DNA of 64,000 bases from Eurosta solidaginis (GCF_040869045.1 NC_090323.1:270076392-270140391), one strand, 5' to 3'. Shown: positions 47,021 to 59,211, numbered from the stretch's first letter. Notes: generated from the letters alone by a model not told the origin. Program-made: numbers and translations.

Positions 47021-49373
47021 AACAAGTAAGGAAGGTTAAGTTCGGGTGTAACCGAACATTACATACTCAGTTGATAGCTATGGTGACAACATAAGGGAAA
47101 ATAACCATGTAGGAAAATGAACCGAGGGAAATCCTGGAATGTGTTTGTATGCCATGTGTATCAAATGAAAGGCATTAAAGAGTATTTTATGAGGGATAGG
47201 GCCATAGTTCTATAGGTGGACGCCATTTAGGGATATCGCCATAAAGGTGGATCAGGGTTGGCTCTAGACTTTGTTTGCACGATATGGGTATCAAATTAAA
47301 GGTATTAATGACGGTTTTAAAAGGGAGTCGTAGTAGTTGTATAGGTGGTCGCTTTTTCGAGATATCGCCATAAAGGTGGACCAGGGGTGACTCTAGAATG
47401 CGTTTGTACAATATGGGTATCAAGCGAAAGGTGTTAATGAGTATTTTAAAAGGGAGTGGGCCTTAGTTCTATAGGTGGACGCCTTTTCGGGGTATCGCAA
47501 TAAAGATGGACCAGGGGTGACCCTAGAATTTGTTTGTACAATATGGGTATCAAAAAAAAAGGTGCTAATGAGTATTTTAAAAGGGAGTGATCCTTAGTTC
47601 CATATGTGGACGCCGTTTCGAGATATCGCCATAAAGGTGGACCAGGAGTGACCCTAGAATATTTTTGTACGATATGGGTATCAAATTAAAGGTATTAATG
47701 ACGGTTTTAAAAGGGAGTCGTAGTAGTTGTATAGGTGGTCGCTTTTTCGAGATATCGCCATAAAGGTGGACCAGGGGTGACTCTAGAATGCGTTTGTTCA
47801 ATATGGGTATCAAACGAAAGGTATTAATGACGGTTTTAAAAGGGAGTCGTAGTAGTTGTATAGGTGGTCGCTTTTTCGAGATATCGCCATAAAGGTGGAC
47901 CAGGGGTGACTCTAGAATGCGTTTGTACAATATGGGTATCAAACGAAAGGTGTTAATGAGTATTTTAAAAGGGAGTGGGCCTTAGTTCTATAGGTGGACG
48001 CCTTTTCGGGGTATCGCAATAAAGATGGACCAGGGGTGACCCTAGAATTTGTTTGTACAATATGGTTATCAAAAAAAAAGGTGCTAATGAGTATTTTAAA
48101 AGGGAGTGATCCTTAGTTCCATATGTGGACGCCGTTTCGAGATATCGCCATAAAGGTGGACCAGGAGTGACCCTAGAATATTTTTGTACGATATGGGTAT
48201 CAAATTAAAGGTATTAATGACGGTTTTAAAAGGGAGTCGTAGTAGTTGTATAGGTGGTCGCTTTTTCGAGATATCGCCATAAAGGTGGACCAGGGGTGAC
48301 TCTAGAAAGCGTTTGTACAATATGGGTATCAAGCGAAAGGTGTTAATGAGTATTTTAAAAGGGAGTGGGCCTTAGTTCTATAGGTGGACGCCTTTTCAGG
48401 GTATCGCAATAAAGATGGACCAGGGGTGACTCTAGACTTTGTTTGTACGATATGGGTATCAAATGAAACGTGTTAATGAGTATTTTTAAAAGGGAGTGAG
48501 CCTTCGTTCTATAGGTGGTCGCCTTTTCGAGATATCGCCATAAAGGTGGACCAGGGGTGACTCTAGAATATGTTTGTACGATATGGGTATCAAAGGAAAG
48601 GTGTTAATGAGTATTTTAAAAGGGGGTGGGGCTTAGTTCTATAGGTGGACGCCTTTTCGAGATATCGCCATAAAGGTGGACCAGGGGTGACTCTAGAATG
48701 TTTGTACGATATTGGTATCAAATTAAAGGTATTAATGAGAGTTTTAAAAGGGAGTGGTGGTAGTTGTATATGTGAAAGCGTTTTCCAGGTATCGATAAAA
48801 ATGTGGACCAGGGTGACCCAGAACATCATCTGTTGGATAACGCTAATTTATTTATATATGTAACACCTGCCAAAATTTCAAGGGTTTTTTATTTCGCCCT
48901 GCAGAACTTTTTCATTTTCTTCTACTTAATATGGTAGGTGTTACAACCATTTTACAAAGTTTTTTCTAAAGTTATATTTCGCGTCAATAAACCAATCCAA
49001 TTACCATGTTTCATCCCTTTTTTCGTATTTGGTTTAGAATTATGTCATTTTTTTCATTTTTCGTAATTTTCGATATCGAAAAAATGGGCGTGGTTATAGT
49101 CAGATATCGCTCATTTTAAATAGCGATCTGAGATGAGTGTTCAGGAACCTACATACCAAATTTCATAAAGATACCTCAAAATTGACTCAAGTTATCGTGT
49201 TAACGGGCGGACGGTCGGACGGACGGACATGGCTCAATCAAATTTTTTTTTCGATCCTGATGATTTTGATATATGGAAGTATATATCTATCTCGATTCCT
49301 TTATACCTGTACAACCAACCGTTATCCAATCAAACTTAATATACTCTGTGAGCTCTGCTCAACTGAGTATTAA
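47021..49373 (-). mobile_element. DINE-1-like Helentron, copy C, with expanded minisatellite
   Basis: The minus-strand start is at 49373 (ttaatactcagttgagcaga) and the 3' hairpin is at 47040-47057 (gttcgggtgtaaccgaac). The 5' part (48800-49373) matches copies A and B, with the GTCC block at about 49200. Between about 47170 and 48800 lies an array of 13 units. Confidence 0.8.
47170..48800 (-). repeat. Minisatellite of 13 units of ~130 bp with higher-order structure
   Basis: The anchor tatcgc recurs at 47234, 47363, 47493, 47624, 47753, 47882, 48012, 48143, 48272, 48402, 48533, 48663 and (tatcga) 48790, at spacings of 127-131 bp. Variants: A (gtagtagttg, gctttttcga), B (gggccttagttc, ccttttcggg) and C (ccatatgtggacgccg). 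The order A-B-C-A is found twice in a row (units 2-5 and 6-9), so a ~520-bp block was duplicated as a unit. Confidence 0.85.
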
Positions 49374-51640
49374 AACAGAGTTTTAAAAATTAGGCTGCAA
49401 ACTCACCTTTTCAAGAGATTTCTGAGGTATAACAAAGAAGTGTTGGTTCTAGCGTTAACATTAGGTTCGCCGCCATTCCAGTTGATGTCATCAATATAAT
49501 AAACTTTATCTGTTGTGACTTATTGTGATATCTATTAACTCTTATGACTAGACTCGTTTACTACATACCAAATTGTAAGAGTACTACAGAATCAACACGA
49601 AAATCAATACTCGAAAGCTAGCATGCAGTATTCATTCATATTTACCCATACACACACATAGGTATTGCATTAATGTAGTCAATGTTTCATTAGTTCGCTT
49701 ATTCGTATCGTCATCGTCGTCGCGTCGTAAGTATTCGCTTACAATGACCCACATTTTCATTTGGATGTAAACAAAGATGACCTGGAAACGCTTTGTTTGT
49801 AAACAACAATTTTTTTCGTGTGAAACATTAGCGCTGTCACATTTTCCCGGACGCTTATGACTGTGGCTCTATCGCTTACCACTTGAACATTCGATTTCAG
49901 TTGACTAAGTTTTTGCCGCTAACGTAGTAAATTCAACTGATGCAACACATGTGCATACCTACTACATATGTATGTACAGAGGAGCCTCTCCTAACGAACA
50001 CCTTCATATGGCGGACACCTGCGTTGGCCGGAGAGTTTGTGCACCATGCACAAATTGCCCTCCGTTAAGCGGATACTTTTTGTCCGGATGCCGACAGTTG
50101 TTTGCTATTAAATGGAATGAAAAACCTCCACTAAGCGTACGCGGAGCTCTTATCAGCGAACTTTGAGACCTTTTTTCATAACAAATCAATCAAAAATCTC
50201 TCTTGGACGGACACGGGGTTGAAGTGGACGGTCCAGTTGCACTCTATCACACTTCAGTTGTTGTGCTATGAGAGAATATCGCCTCACTGACCGCCTGATT
50301 AAGTAATCTGCCATGTAATACGATCTTCTTATTAACGAAACGGCACAGTAGACCATCCCGGTTCCAATAGTTTGGTTCCATAGGCGTATATGTGTATCGC
50401 ATCTTCCGACATTTCCTCGCTCGTATCCCACCCCACCACCTCTATTGGAGCGCCAAAGCATGGATTTAAATAATTTTGGGAGCAATGTTATATACAAATT
50501 TGGCTTTAAAATGGAAGTTCTAAGTATTTTAAAAAGTGTGTGTGCCTCCAAAGTGGAATCACTGTACACACTTATGCAAAATTTAGATAAGTAAAAACAC
50601 CTCTCTGCTTACCCATTCGGGTTTTCCTTCTAGCTAATGGCGTCGTAGTTTTGATGATTGACTGCACTTCGGCATTTTCATCTATACGTGGATTTATGTG
50701 CATATGTATGTGTGCATGTACATTATGCGCGTGCATGAAATGAGCATTGAAAAAATAAAAATATGAATATAGACAAATTTGTTGATGATTAAATATGTTG
50801 TTATATAAGCTGGAATTTAGAAAATGAAAAACTAGGTTAGTATATGCAACAACAATCCGCTCTTTTAGCTATGTTAATATAAATCTTATTGTTTTTTCTG
50901 ATTTATACTGATTTATCTGAGTGACTTTCTAGGAGCTTTATATTTTACTCCACCCTCTTACCCTTTTCCTTTTACTCGCTCCTTCCTACATCTATTTCTC
51001 TGTCTCTATGTCTCTATGCCTCTCCGACCCTATCCTCTCTCTTGTTGTAGGTGAATTACAAGAAATAAATTAGTGTCCTAAGCAATAAACTTTCAATGTA
51101 TGCATTCGTTTACTTAATATTGTGGCGAATATTAGCAGTTTCGGTAATTCACTATGCTGCGAGTAAATAAATGTACAACAACAGCTAAGTAAGCAGCCAC
51201 ACATACATGTTTACAGCAAAACTAAGAGCAAACAGCAATACTCGCGCATTTTACCCATATACACACATATGCACAAAAAGCAACGTGAATATGAACACAG
51301 AAATGAGAAATAAATAATCAACTGTTCGAGAAGGCTGTTCGTGAAAAGTCTAGATTCCTGGAGAAATATGCGAACGAGGCAACAAAGAGGGAAAGATGAG
51401 GAATATTAATACAGTTTGATTTTGCCACGCTGTAACTGAAATACGCGAGTAATCTACTTGTGTAGCACTACTACAGGAGTGTAAAAAAAAACATTTTGTT
51501 ATGCTGGATATTTGAGTTCTTTATTCGACAATTCAGAGACCCTAAAGATAATAGAAAGGCAGAATAATCAAGGATTCCTAAAATCCGCTGCAATTGGTAT
51601 CAAAAGAAGGATTGTTGAATAAATTCCGAAGATTTCGAAA
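49374..51640. other. Spacer with a possible pogo/Tigger-type terminal fragment
   Basis: From 49978 to about 50230 the text 'gagcctctcctaacgaacac', 'gcggacacctgcg', 'ccgttaagcggatactttttg' resembles the terminal arrays of pogo/Tigger-type elements, in which gcggacac-like motifs repeat. No transposase was seen. A CT-rich tract is at 50945-51047. Otherwise no gene was found. Confidence 0.35.
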
Positions 51641-52130
51641 GCAGCTAGGACATGAAAAATTATGTGGATTAAAGATCCAGCGGATTGAATACTTCTGGAA
51701 ATAAATCCGAGCTACAGTCACGACTACTGGAAGCTATTGCATCGGAAGGAATCGACGTTGATAAACACACTTTTCTTCCAGATATGGAAGAGCCAGGGAC
51801 TAAAATGGAGTGGAAGATAAAGACTCCGGATCCATTGGCAAGCGTAGACACTAACGCGATACTAGCAGTGCTGAAGCAAATGTCGTCACAAATAACAACC
51901 GATATGACAGCATAGCACGAAGTACAGGAGAGACGGATATTACCCAAGATGGAATCTCAAGAGACATGCATAAAATCCAAGATTGTAGAACAATTGGAAG
52001 AACAGAAGTTATATGTATATGGCATCTTAATTGGAAGCATAAGAGGCACTTATATCTGAAATGTCGGCACAAATTTCGGAACAGGTATTATCGCAGCTCT
52101 TTGCTCAACTATAAGAACACGTGGAATACA
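51640..52130 (+). pseudogene. Gag-like fragment with SAP-type motif
   Basis: The frame at 51685-51915 reads NTSGNKSELQSRLLEAIASE then GIDVD and a polar stretch. 'TSGNKSELQSRL' is the second helix of a SAP motif, as found at the N-terminus of Gag of some insect LTR retrotransposons. Stops at both sides and a changed frame upstream (KIQRIEYFWK, where LSTSGNK-type text would start) show decay. No LTRs or pol were found nearby. Confidence 0.45.
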
Positions 52131-53116
52131 CGTAGAAGGTAGTCTACATTGAGCAGAACAGGTGCCTTTCCCATCGGTAAGATCAGTTCAGAGCCCCACC
52201 TCGCGCAGCTCAAGTACTAGGAGGCTGATAATTTTATTAAGAACTGTGTAGATGACATATCGCCTATAACACTCATAGCATCTGTACGGCACCAGTAGCT
52301 CTTCCAACTTTACCTAACATCTATTCACGCCAGTCAATTCGACTGCCTCCCACCACACAAATGCTCCATATTTTAGGGTTGCTCAACTAAACACTTCGTA
52401 CATCCGTACTGTAAGTTCCGAAATCAGACCCAAATGTTTGCCCCACATTCTTTTGTAAGGTAGCATAGCCCCATTGATCCGCTTGAATCCATGCTCTTGT
52501 GCTCTTAAAATGAGTTGATCGAAATTCATGAATAGCTCTTCAATTTGACATATTCATGAGTACAAGCAGCTTATGGGATATAAAGAGCAGAATTTATGCT
52601 GCATCAGGAAGGACGAAGTTTCTAATGCCGTTGTTTTCCAAGAGGCTTTCAACAGAATCGTAAAATTCTTTGAACACTCTCTCAGAATCCAAATAAAACG
52701 CTTAAAATATTTGCTTCAAGATTAAAAAAAATAATAATAATGCATGAAGGATTTGGCCACAACTATTAGTAAATTCAATTATGCGTAATATTAAATTAGC
52801 ATACCAAAAAAAATTTTAATCCCCCTATACTTATATTATCAATGTTTTTGTGGCCTCAATTTTCTTAAAGGTAAAAGCGTGAAGGTGTTTAAAGAATTTG
52901 TTGTTTGATTACTGTGACAATGCTGTGACTGCATTAATGTGGTGATGTGGCTGTTCGAAATCGGCCATGATTTGAGGTATTTATGGCAACAGAATGCGTC
53001 TTTTCGATATTCCGCCATTTATTTTTAGACTCACATAATTTTTATGCATTTAATGTGATTGTTTAACGCTTTGTTTTGATTAGTGTTCTAAGATACTTAC
53101 AAAACTACGTACGTTA
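52131..53116. other. Spacer without supported gene
   Basis: Possibly further decayed retroelement sequence up to about 52400, but nothing readable. Confidence 0.35.
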
Positions 53117-53545
53117 GACTGGGTCGATTTATTAACCGATATTAACCGATATCGCGCCATCGATTTTTCGATAGGATTTGGACTCTGAAAAAAAAGTTCC
53201 ACTACGCATACCCAAAAAAATAATTTTGAGCCTGCGAAAAAAAATGGCGAAATGGTCACATTTTTCGACCAAACCACTCCCCAAAACCAAAAAAAAATTT
53301 TTTTTTTTTCAAAAAACTGTTATCGCTAACGTTTTTACAACAGTTTTTTGAAAAACAAAATATTTTTTGGGTTTTGGGGAGTGTTTTCGTCGGAAAATTT
53401 ACCCTTTCGCCATTTTTTTTTTTTTGCAGGCTCGAAAATAATTTTTTTGGGTATGCGTAGTGGAACTTTTTTCCGGAGCCCAAATCCTAGCGAGAATTCG
53501 ATGGCGCGATATCGGTTAACTTTCGTCTATACAAATCGACCCAGG
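53117..53545. mobile_element. 429-bp palindromic MITE
   Basis: Left arm from gactgggtcgattt and right arm to aaatcgacccagg are inverted. The internal blocks accgatatcgcgccatcga, aaaaagttccactacgcata and ccactccccaaaacc are mirrored on the other side. The centre is at about 53325. TTA flanks both ends (53114-53116, 53546-53548). Non-coding; likely moved by a Harbinger-type or similar transposase. Confidence 0.75.
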
Positions 53546-53548
53546 TTA

Positions 53549-55120
53549 ATGTACGTATTTATGTTTGCATTAAGGTGGCCTATTCTTTGTGAGATATATA
53601 AAAGTAGTATTAAAAGAACATCAACCTGTAAAAGTTACAGCACATTTTCTGCCAAACCAGCATCTGTTATTAAACAAAAAAGCATATGTTAAAAAAACAA
53701 ATTAAAAATGAAAAATTTACAAATATTGGCTAAACGAGCACTTCGACTATATTTGTGCATCTCCTGCTATCAGGATTATTTCGGAATGGTTTCGGAACTC
53801 TTTCTTGTATATTTCAAAACTGATACGTGATCGTTTAAAAATTGTGTAAGAGAATAGGAGGAAAGAGAGAAGTGAAAAAACTGGCTAGGAATTTTTATTT
53901 AGAATACGAGGAATGCGAGAGGGGAAAAACTCGCACGGAATTTTTGTTTAGAATTGGGCTGAAAATAAATTTGTGAAACATATACTAATGATCTATATAC
54001 ATATGTACATACATTTTATATATAACTATTGAACACTCCTATGTTATCTTTCGTTCATATGTTTGTATAAATTTTTTATATTTAACCGTTTTTAATATAC
54101 TTTTGTTGTTTGTGTATTGACATAGTTCCACGATATTTCACCAAAACTACGTCGTATTGCTGTTGTGTTAGTTTCACGCTGTTTGTTTTTTGCTGTCATT
54201 CATTCATTGACTGTTGCAGCACTTACAACCACACAAAAACAACAACAACAACATGAAACCACAACAATGCGAACTTTGTCAATATATTTGCAAACTCACA
54301 ATTGGCAAATTTGGAACACTCGACTCGCTATAAAGCACAAAAAAACATAGATAGCTACATATGTACCTACATACATGCATGTAAACATTTGCTCATATAA
54401 TAGATAAGCTGCCTTGACTCGCCTTCCAAACACCTCATTCATCCACCCCATCCAGCATAATTTGGCTTCCATTTGGCTAATTCAGCTGCGTAGTTAAGTG
54501 ACCCAAATTGAATTGTTTTAATATTTTTGAAATGCTTTTTCTGTTACGTTTTTGTTGTTTTTGTTTTGTGCCTCGTAGTATTTAGCACATATACACATAC
54601 AAACATATAAACATAGTAATATGTTGTTATTGGTGTGCAAAATTTCTGAGTAATGCAACACACGCCCGACGAGACAATAAGCACATATGGTCAAATGGTG
54701 CCACCAACTCTTATTACTGTTGTTGTTGTTGCCAACTTTTATCTTGCATTTTTTGGTGGTTTTATAGCTTTTGTTTTCTTTCAAGCGAAATCGCCAAGCA
54801 GTCGGTTATGTGAGATTTCGCACATGAGTCACCTGAAATGACGCAGCCAACTCGCCAAAAAACCAACCACCATCCACCTGGTCAGACATAAAATTCAAAA
54901 TAACAAATGATTTGACTAAAAAAGTGGCATTCATAGATTTGCATGTTGATTTATTGGTATGTATTTAAATAACCAACAATAAATGATAAAATTAGTTGTT
55001 GCCAAATGAGTTTCCATTTTCAAAACACTCGAAATATGAGGTTAATGATTTTTTTGGCAAAATATGGGTTTGGTGAGTTAGATCATCACACCAGCGCTAA
55101 TAGTTGGGAACATTTGCAAC
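53549..55120. other. Spacer without supported gene
   Basis: A CAA microsatellite is at 54237-54253. The open frames have no recognised domain. Confidence 0.4.
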
Positions 55121-55124
55121 GTAA

Positions 55125-55262
55125 ACTGTACATGGTCAGCAAATGTAGGAAGCGCGAGTTGTAGGAGAAAACGATTGAGTACGTACTCTGTTCGTGTCGG
55201 ACGGATTTATTCTGTAACATATGCAAGTCCTGGTGCTTGATTGGGGGTTTTCCGTTTGGTCT
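55125..55262 (+). mobile_element. Short LINE 3' relic
   Basis: The text agcaaatgtaggaagcgcga ... gagaaaacgattgagta matches the zinc-knuckle region of the LINE at 3956-9425 (9117-9180). It then jumps, with an internal deletion, to the part matching 9285-9345 (ttattctgtaacat ... ggttttccgtttggtc). Confidence 0.6.
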
Positions 55263-55781
55263 ATGTTTTGTACTGTTTGATATGCACTTAATGGTTTCTT
55301 CTTAGTTATAACTGCACACGCGAAGTCCAGTCATTGGTCAGCTAATCCTTCAAATGTACAGGTGGCCAAAGCAGCTTCGTAGAGCGTTGCAAGTCATGAG
55401 TTTGTACAAACCTTATAAACTTCGAACAATTCCGTAATACCACGGCAGCCGACAAATGCATACAGATTTTTGGAGAATGGGCTCAGGATTTTTTACATCA
55501 CCTAATGCTGAAAATATACCAGATGGATGTAGTAATCTCTTGCAGTGACTAGGCTCCGAGAATAGCTAACAAACCTATATACATACATATAAGTCTCTAC
55601 TCATTCATTAGGTATGTTCAATACCTTAAGGAGTGAAAATATAGTTAAGCGAGTGGATTGGACTGTCAATTTTCCAGTCAGTTTCAAATAGTTCAGTTTC
55701 CAGTTTTCCAGGAACAGATTTTATGTATAATTGTGGGGTGACATAAGGTCAATGTAAATAATGTCAATTGACCGTATGACC

Positions 55782-55966
55782 CTTTAAATGGTAAACGGCA
55801 GTTGCAAGGCAGATGAATTTTGACGTATAAACATTTCATGACATACCTATGTACATACACTCGGAGTGTTTGGAAAACCACTGCCGATGGTGACCAAGGT
55901 CTTGAGCCCGGGACCTTCGGGGAGGTAGGTGGAACACACTTCCACCACACCAAGGCCGTCGTTCAG
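55782..55966 (-). mobile_element. tRNA-derived SINE, copy 4 (decayed, truncated)
   Basis: The blocks acggcagttgcaaggcagatg, ttcatgaca, cactcggagtgtttgg and accactgccgatggtgacc match the SINE body. The head region gtggtggaagtgtgttccac (minus) is a degraded form of the tRNA-like 5' part. Confidence 0.6.
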
Positions 55967-56364
55967 ATCTAAGAATGTGAAATTTTCAGGCAAATAAATG
56001 GTTTCCTAAGAAAAGGTCGCTTCCTATATTCTAGTTCAATTTCAGTGATAAATCGGTTTTAAAAAAGGTCTGGCAGGAATTTCTTTGAAAGGAAAAAAAA
56101 TATATTTCAGCGAAACGCCTTATTCTTTCAAGGTTATTTGTTTTTGGGCTGGTCTCAATACAGTAAAAATATATTAATAGCGTTTTTCCCGAAATGGTCA
56201 TTAAATTAAACCGAAATTTCCTAATTGGCCATTAAGTCAAGTTTCCATTCAAGACCTTGACCTTATGGGCGTTGACCTTACATATGTCACTCCTCCACGC
56301 TTAATATGATTTTAACCACAACTTTTAGTTAAAACATTGCCTTGATAACGACGATGGCGCTGGC
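55967..56364. other. Spacer before the MULE
   Basis: No gene. It ends with gcgctggc, the left half of the target duplication of the MULE. Confidence 0.5.
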
Positions 56365-56370
56365 GGTGCA

Positions 56371-56670
56371 GTGAAATAACTCCCAAATGCAATAACTCCC
56401 AACAAAAAAATTTTCCATAAAAATTGGGACTTATTTCATAATGAAATAGCTCCTAATTCATTGGGACTTATTTCATATTTTTTGCTGGTAATTATTTCAT
56501 AATAAAATAACTCCCAAATGAAATTATCCCCAATAAAATTTTTTTGGGAGTTATTTCATAATTTTTTGAGATTTGGAGTTATTTCATTTTTATTGGGACT
56601 TACTTCATTGTTTGTAATTCAGGCATTGGGAGTTATTTCATTTTTGTTGGGAGTTATCTCATTTTCTTAA
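56371..56670. repeat. Subterminal array of gggagttatttcat motifs
   Basis: About ten copies, in both orientations and partly degenerate (gggacttatttcat, ggagttatttcatt, aaataactcccaaatg), fill the left subterminal region of the MULE. Three more are at 59309-59360. Confidence 0.85.
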
Positions 56671-56836
56671 AAATACAATTTTATCAAACTTCGACGTTCT
56701 TCTAACAGTTTCTATAACTGGTGTAAAGAAATCTGTATTAAAACAATGAGTAATTTTTCAATTATCAATCTGTACGCCATCAGTTCTTGTTAGACTTTTA
56801 CTATTATAGATCGGTGCTTAGTGAGAGTGCAAAAAA

Positions 56837-59211
56837 ATGCCAAGTCTTGATTTTGAAGTAGTGAGTGGAAAAGGAAGAAATAGCAAATTATTGTACATAA
56901 AAAATGAAAAACAATTTTATTTAAAAAAGTTTGAAAGTAATGGTAAAATAGTCTATAAGTGTTACGAAACAAATTGTAAATCGCGAGTATCTTTGGAAAA
57001 CGGACAGCGTCGAAAGGTCCGAAACTTCATAGAGCATAACCATAATGATCAACATGAGCTATATGAAGAACTCAAAGCCGTTAATGAAATAAAGGATAGA
57101 TGTTTACATTCCACAAGTACTTTTGGTGCATCTAGTACTGTCAGCGGAATCCGAGAGAATTTTCAAGAAATATGCATGAGGTAAGTTAATAGTGTTACAT
57201 GCATGTGTAAACTCACATTGGGTGTTAAAAAATGTCCTTTGTTAATAAAGCCAGCAGGAATCGACGAAAAATATTGATTTTAATAAAATCCAGCGTGGTC
57301 TCCAATATTTGACAGCCAAAGTGTTTGCAGCATCTCCGAAGACCCCAACTGATGTTGTTAATATGTTTAAAAAAGAAAATATTTTCAATAACTTTGGACT
57401 TACTTTGCACGTTGGCCAAGAGAAAACACCCTTTTATAAAGTTGGTGGCGCGCACCGCAGGATGCTGCGCGGCGCGTTACGCCCGGTGCCGCGCCGCCCA
57501 CCCCCTTCCTCAACCTTTTTTATATATTAATTAATAAGGTTCCAAAATAATTTCGTGTTACTTTTACTAGGTTTTTCCAGTATTTTTTATTTTGACAAAA
57601 AAAAGTCAACAAAATGCGATACACATTTATTCAACTACATAAATGCAAGTGTTTTGAACTTAAATGGTGCGACCTTCATCGCCGATTATGAAGCGAGCCT
57701 ATGGAAGGCTATTAAAGCCTCATTTTTAGATTCAAAATTGTACGGCTGTTGGTTCCATTTTTGCCACGCGGTACGACGCCAAATAACTACAAAGCATAAA
57801 CAACTTGCTCAATTGATTCGACAAAACAGTAAGGCGTCATTGGAATACCACAAGCTTTTGTCACTTCCTTTGGTGCCCGCCGAGAATATAGTGGCCACAT
57901 TTCTAAAAATTAAGGACGATATTGGAAACCTCGAGCGTCATTTCCACCTTGCAAGCTTTTTGGAATATTTCGAGAAACAATGGCTAAAGAAGGTAAGCTC
58001 TATTAAAGACATCTCGGTAAAAGTCTAGTTGAGGGGTCGACTGCTAATGCGCTACCCAAAATATCGAGAGAGAGAGGTGTCAAAAGACGCGTAATGACCT
58101 CGACGACAATAATCCGAAGGTGGAAAAGAAAAATTGTATACCGTTCAAAAGATATTAACGAAAAACCGAAAAATGACCCGCGGGTCTCTCCGAACCGGGG
58201 GTGGAATCAATAGTATTTTTGCGCAGAACACCTTTTTGCGTTGGCGGCCTTCGGCCGCGCTTATAAAAGATTACCTGGGCTACGCCATGCCAAGTCCGGG
58301 TGTGTGGTATAACCGTGGCTACCGCCACGTACAAATTTTTTTCACTGCACAACAACATTACAACAACCACATGAAAATTGCCAACTTCAACTGCAAATAT
58401 CTCCGGACACAGATAAAATTTTTTATTATTGTTGTCGAGGACAATACGCGTCTTTTGACGCCTCTTTCGATATTTTTGGACACGTATTAGCAGTCGACCC
58501 CTCAACTAGGCTTTTACCGAAATCTCATACAAGTCTTGCATATAGTTCGTTGTTGGTTTTGTTTTTTGCTTTTTATTTATATCGAATAAATATTGGACCA
58601 GATGGAATGTCAGTCTTTGCAACAACAACACGGACGACATCGGCCATCGAGGGGTATAGTGGAGCGCTGGCAAAAATGATACCAAAACAGGGAAACTTTT
58701 ATAAATTTATCAAAGTTTTGCAAACAGAGGAGTTCATTATTACCCGAAATTTCGAAATGCTGGTTAATAGTAATGGAGCTTTGGGAAAAACTAAAAAAAG
58801 ACGGAAATTTATTGAAAAAGCTGAACTGATTGCGAAAGCCTACGAAAATCTACGTTCTGGAATCATAACAGCTACTGCTTTTGTTAATCGAATGGTGTAT
58901 CCAAAAAATAAAATTGTCAGTGAAATGGAGCCAGAAGAAGATTTTTTGAAGATCAACCGTATCTTGAAGAAGAGGAGGAGGAAGAACAAGATTCCGCATC
59001 AAAGCCATCAGAAATACCGCGCTCTCAAATTTTATGCGTAATTTGTTTCGAGGTTGAGCCCAATGTACTATTGATGCCGTGCAAACATTTAAAAATATGC
59101 AACGCTTGTGTTCTAATGCTGCAAGCTAACAGTATTTCCGAAGGACTAGAAAGCTTTAACTGTTCAATTTGCCGTGAAAAGGTCGACGACACTATTCAAG
59201 TTTTCTTGTAG
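56837..59211 (+). pseudogene. MULE transposase with N-terminal FLYWCH and C-terminal RING finger
   Basis: Exon 1 (56837-57180): FLYWCH-type finger, residues 5-75, with LYIKNEKQFYLKKF, VYKCYETNCKSRV and EHNHND (C, C, H, H). A 70-base intron (57181-57250) joins in frame to QESTKNIDFNKIQRGLQYLT ... NNFGLTLHVGQEKTPFYK. A GC-rich stretch at 57440-57520 follows and the part with the first catalytic Asp is missing. The core resumes at about 57600 with FIADYEASLWKAI and LYGCWFHFCHAVRRQ, ending at a GTAAGC donor at 57993. The part after the MITE has TRTTSAIEGYSG. After a -1 frame change near 58945 an acidic linker leads to C3HC4: CVIC, CKHLKICNAC, CSIC (59035-59170). The acceptor of the last exon is unresolved. 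Confidence 0.75.
58014..58520. mobile_element. 507-bp MITE inside the MULE gene
   Basis: Both ends start tcggtaaaag and continue, inverted, for 38 bp with two differences (…ctagttgaggggtcgactgc…). It contains GC-richer text and no coding capacity. It lies after a splice donor at 57993, so probably in an intron. No clear target duplication was found. Confidence 0.8.

Noticed and set aside
47187..48332. Repeated minus-strand frames of 78-121 codons reading MIPILYKRILESPLVHLYGD
   Set aside because: They arise from the ~130-bp minisatellite unit, where spacings of 129 keep the frame and 130-131 change it. No conserved protein is implied.
47170..48800. CRISPR-like array
   Set aside because: Units are contiguous ~130-bp tandem repeats without spacers, inside a fly Helentron.
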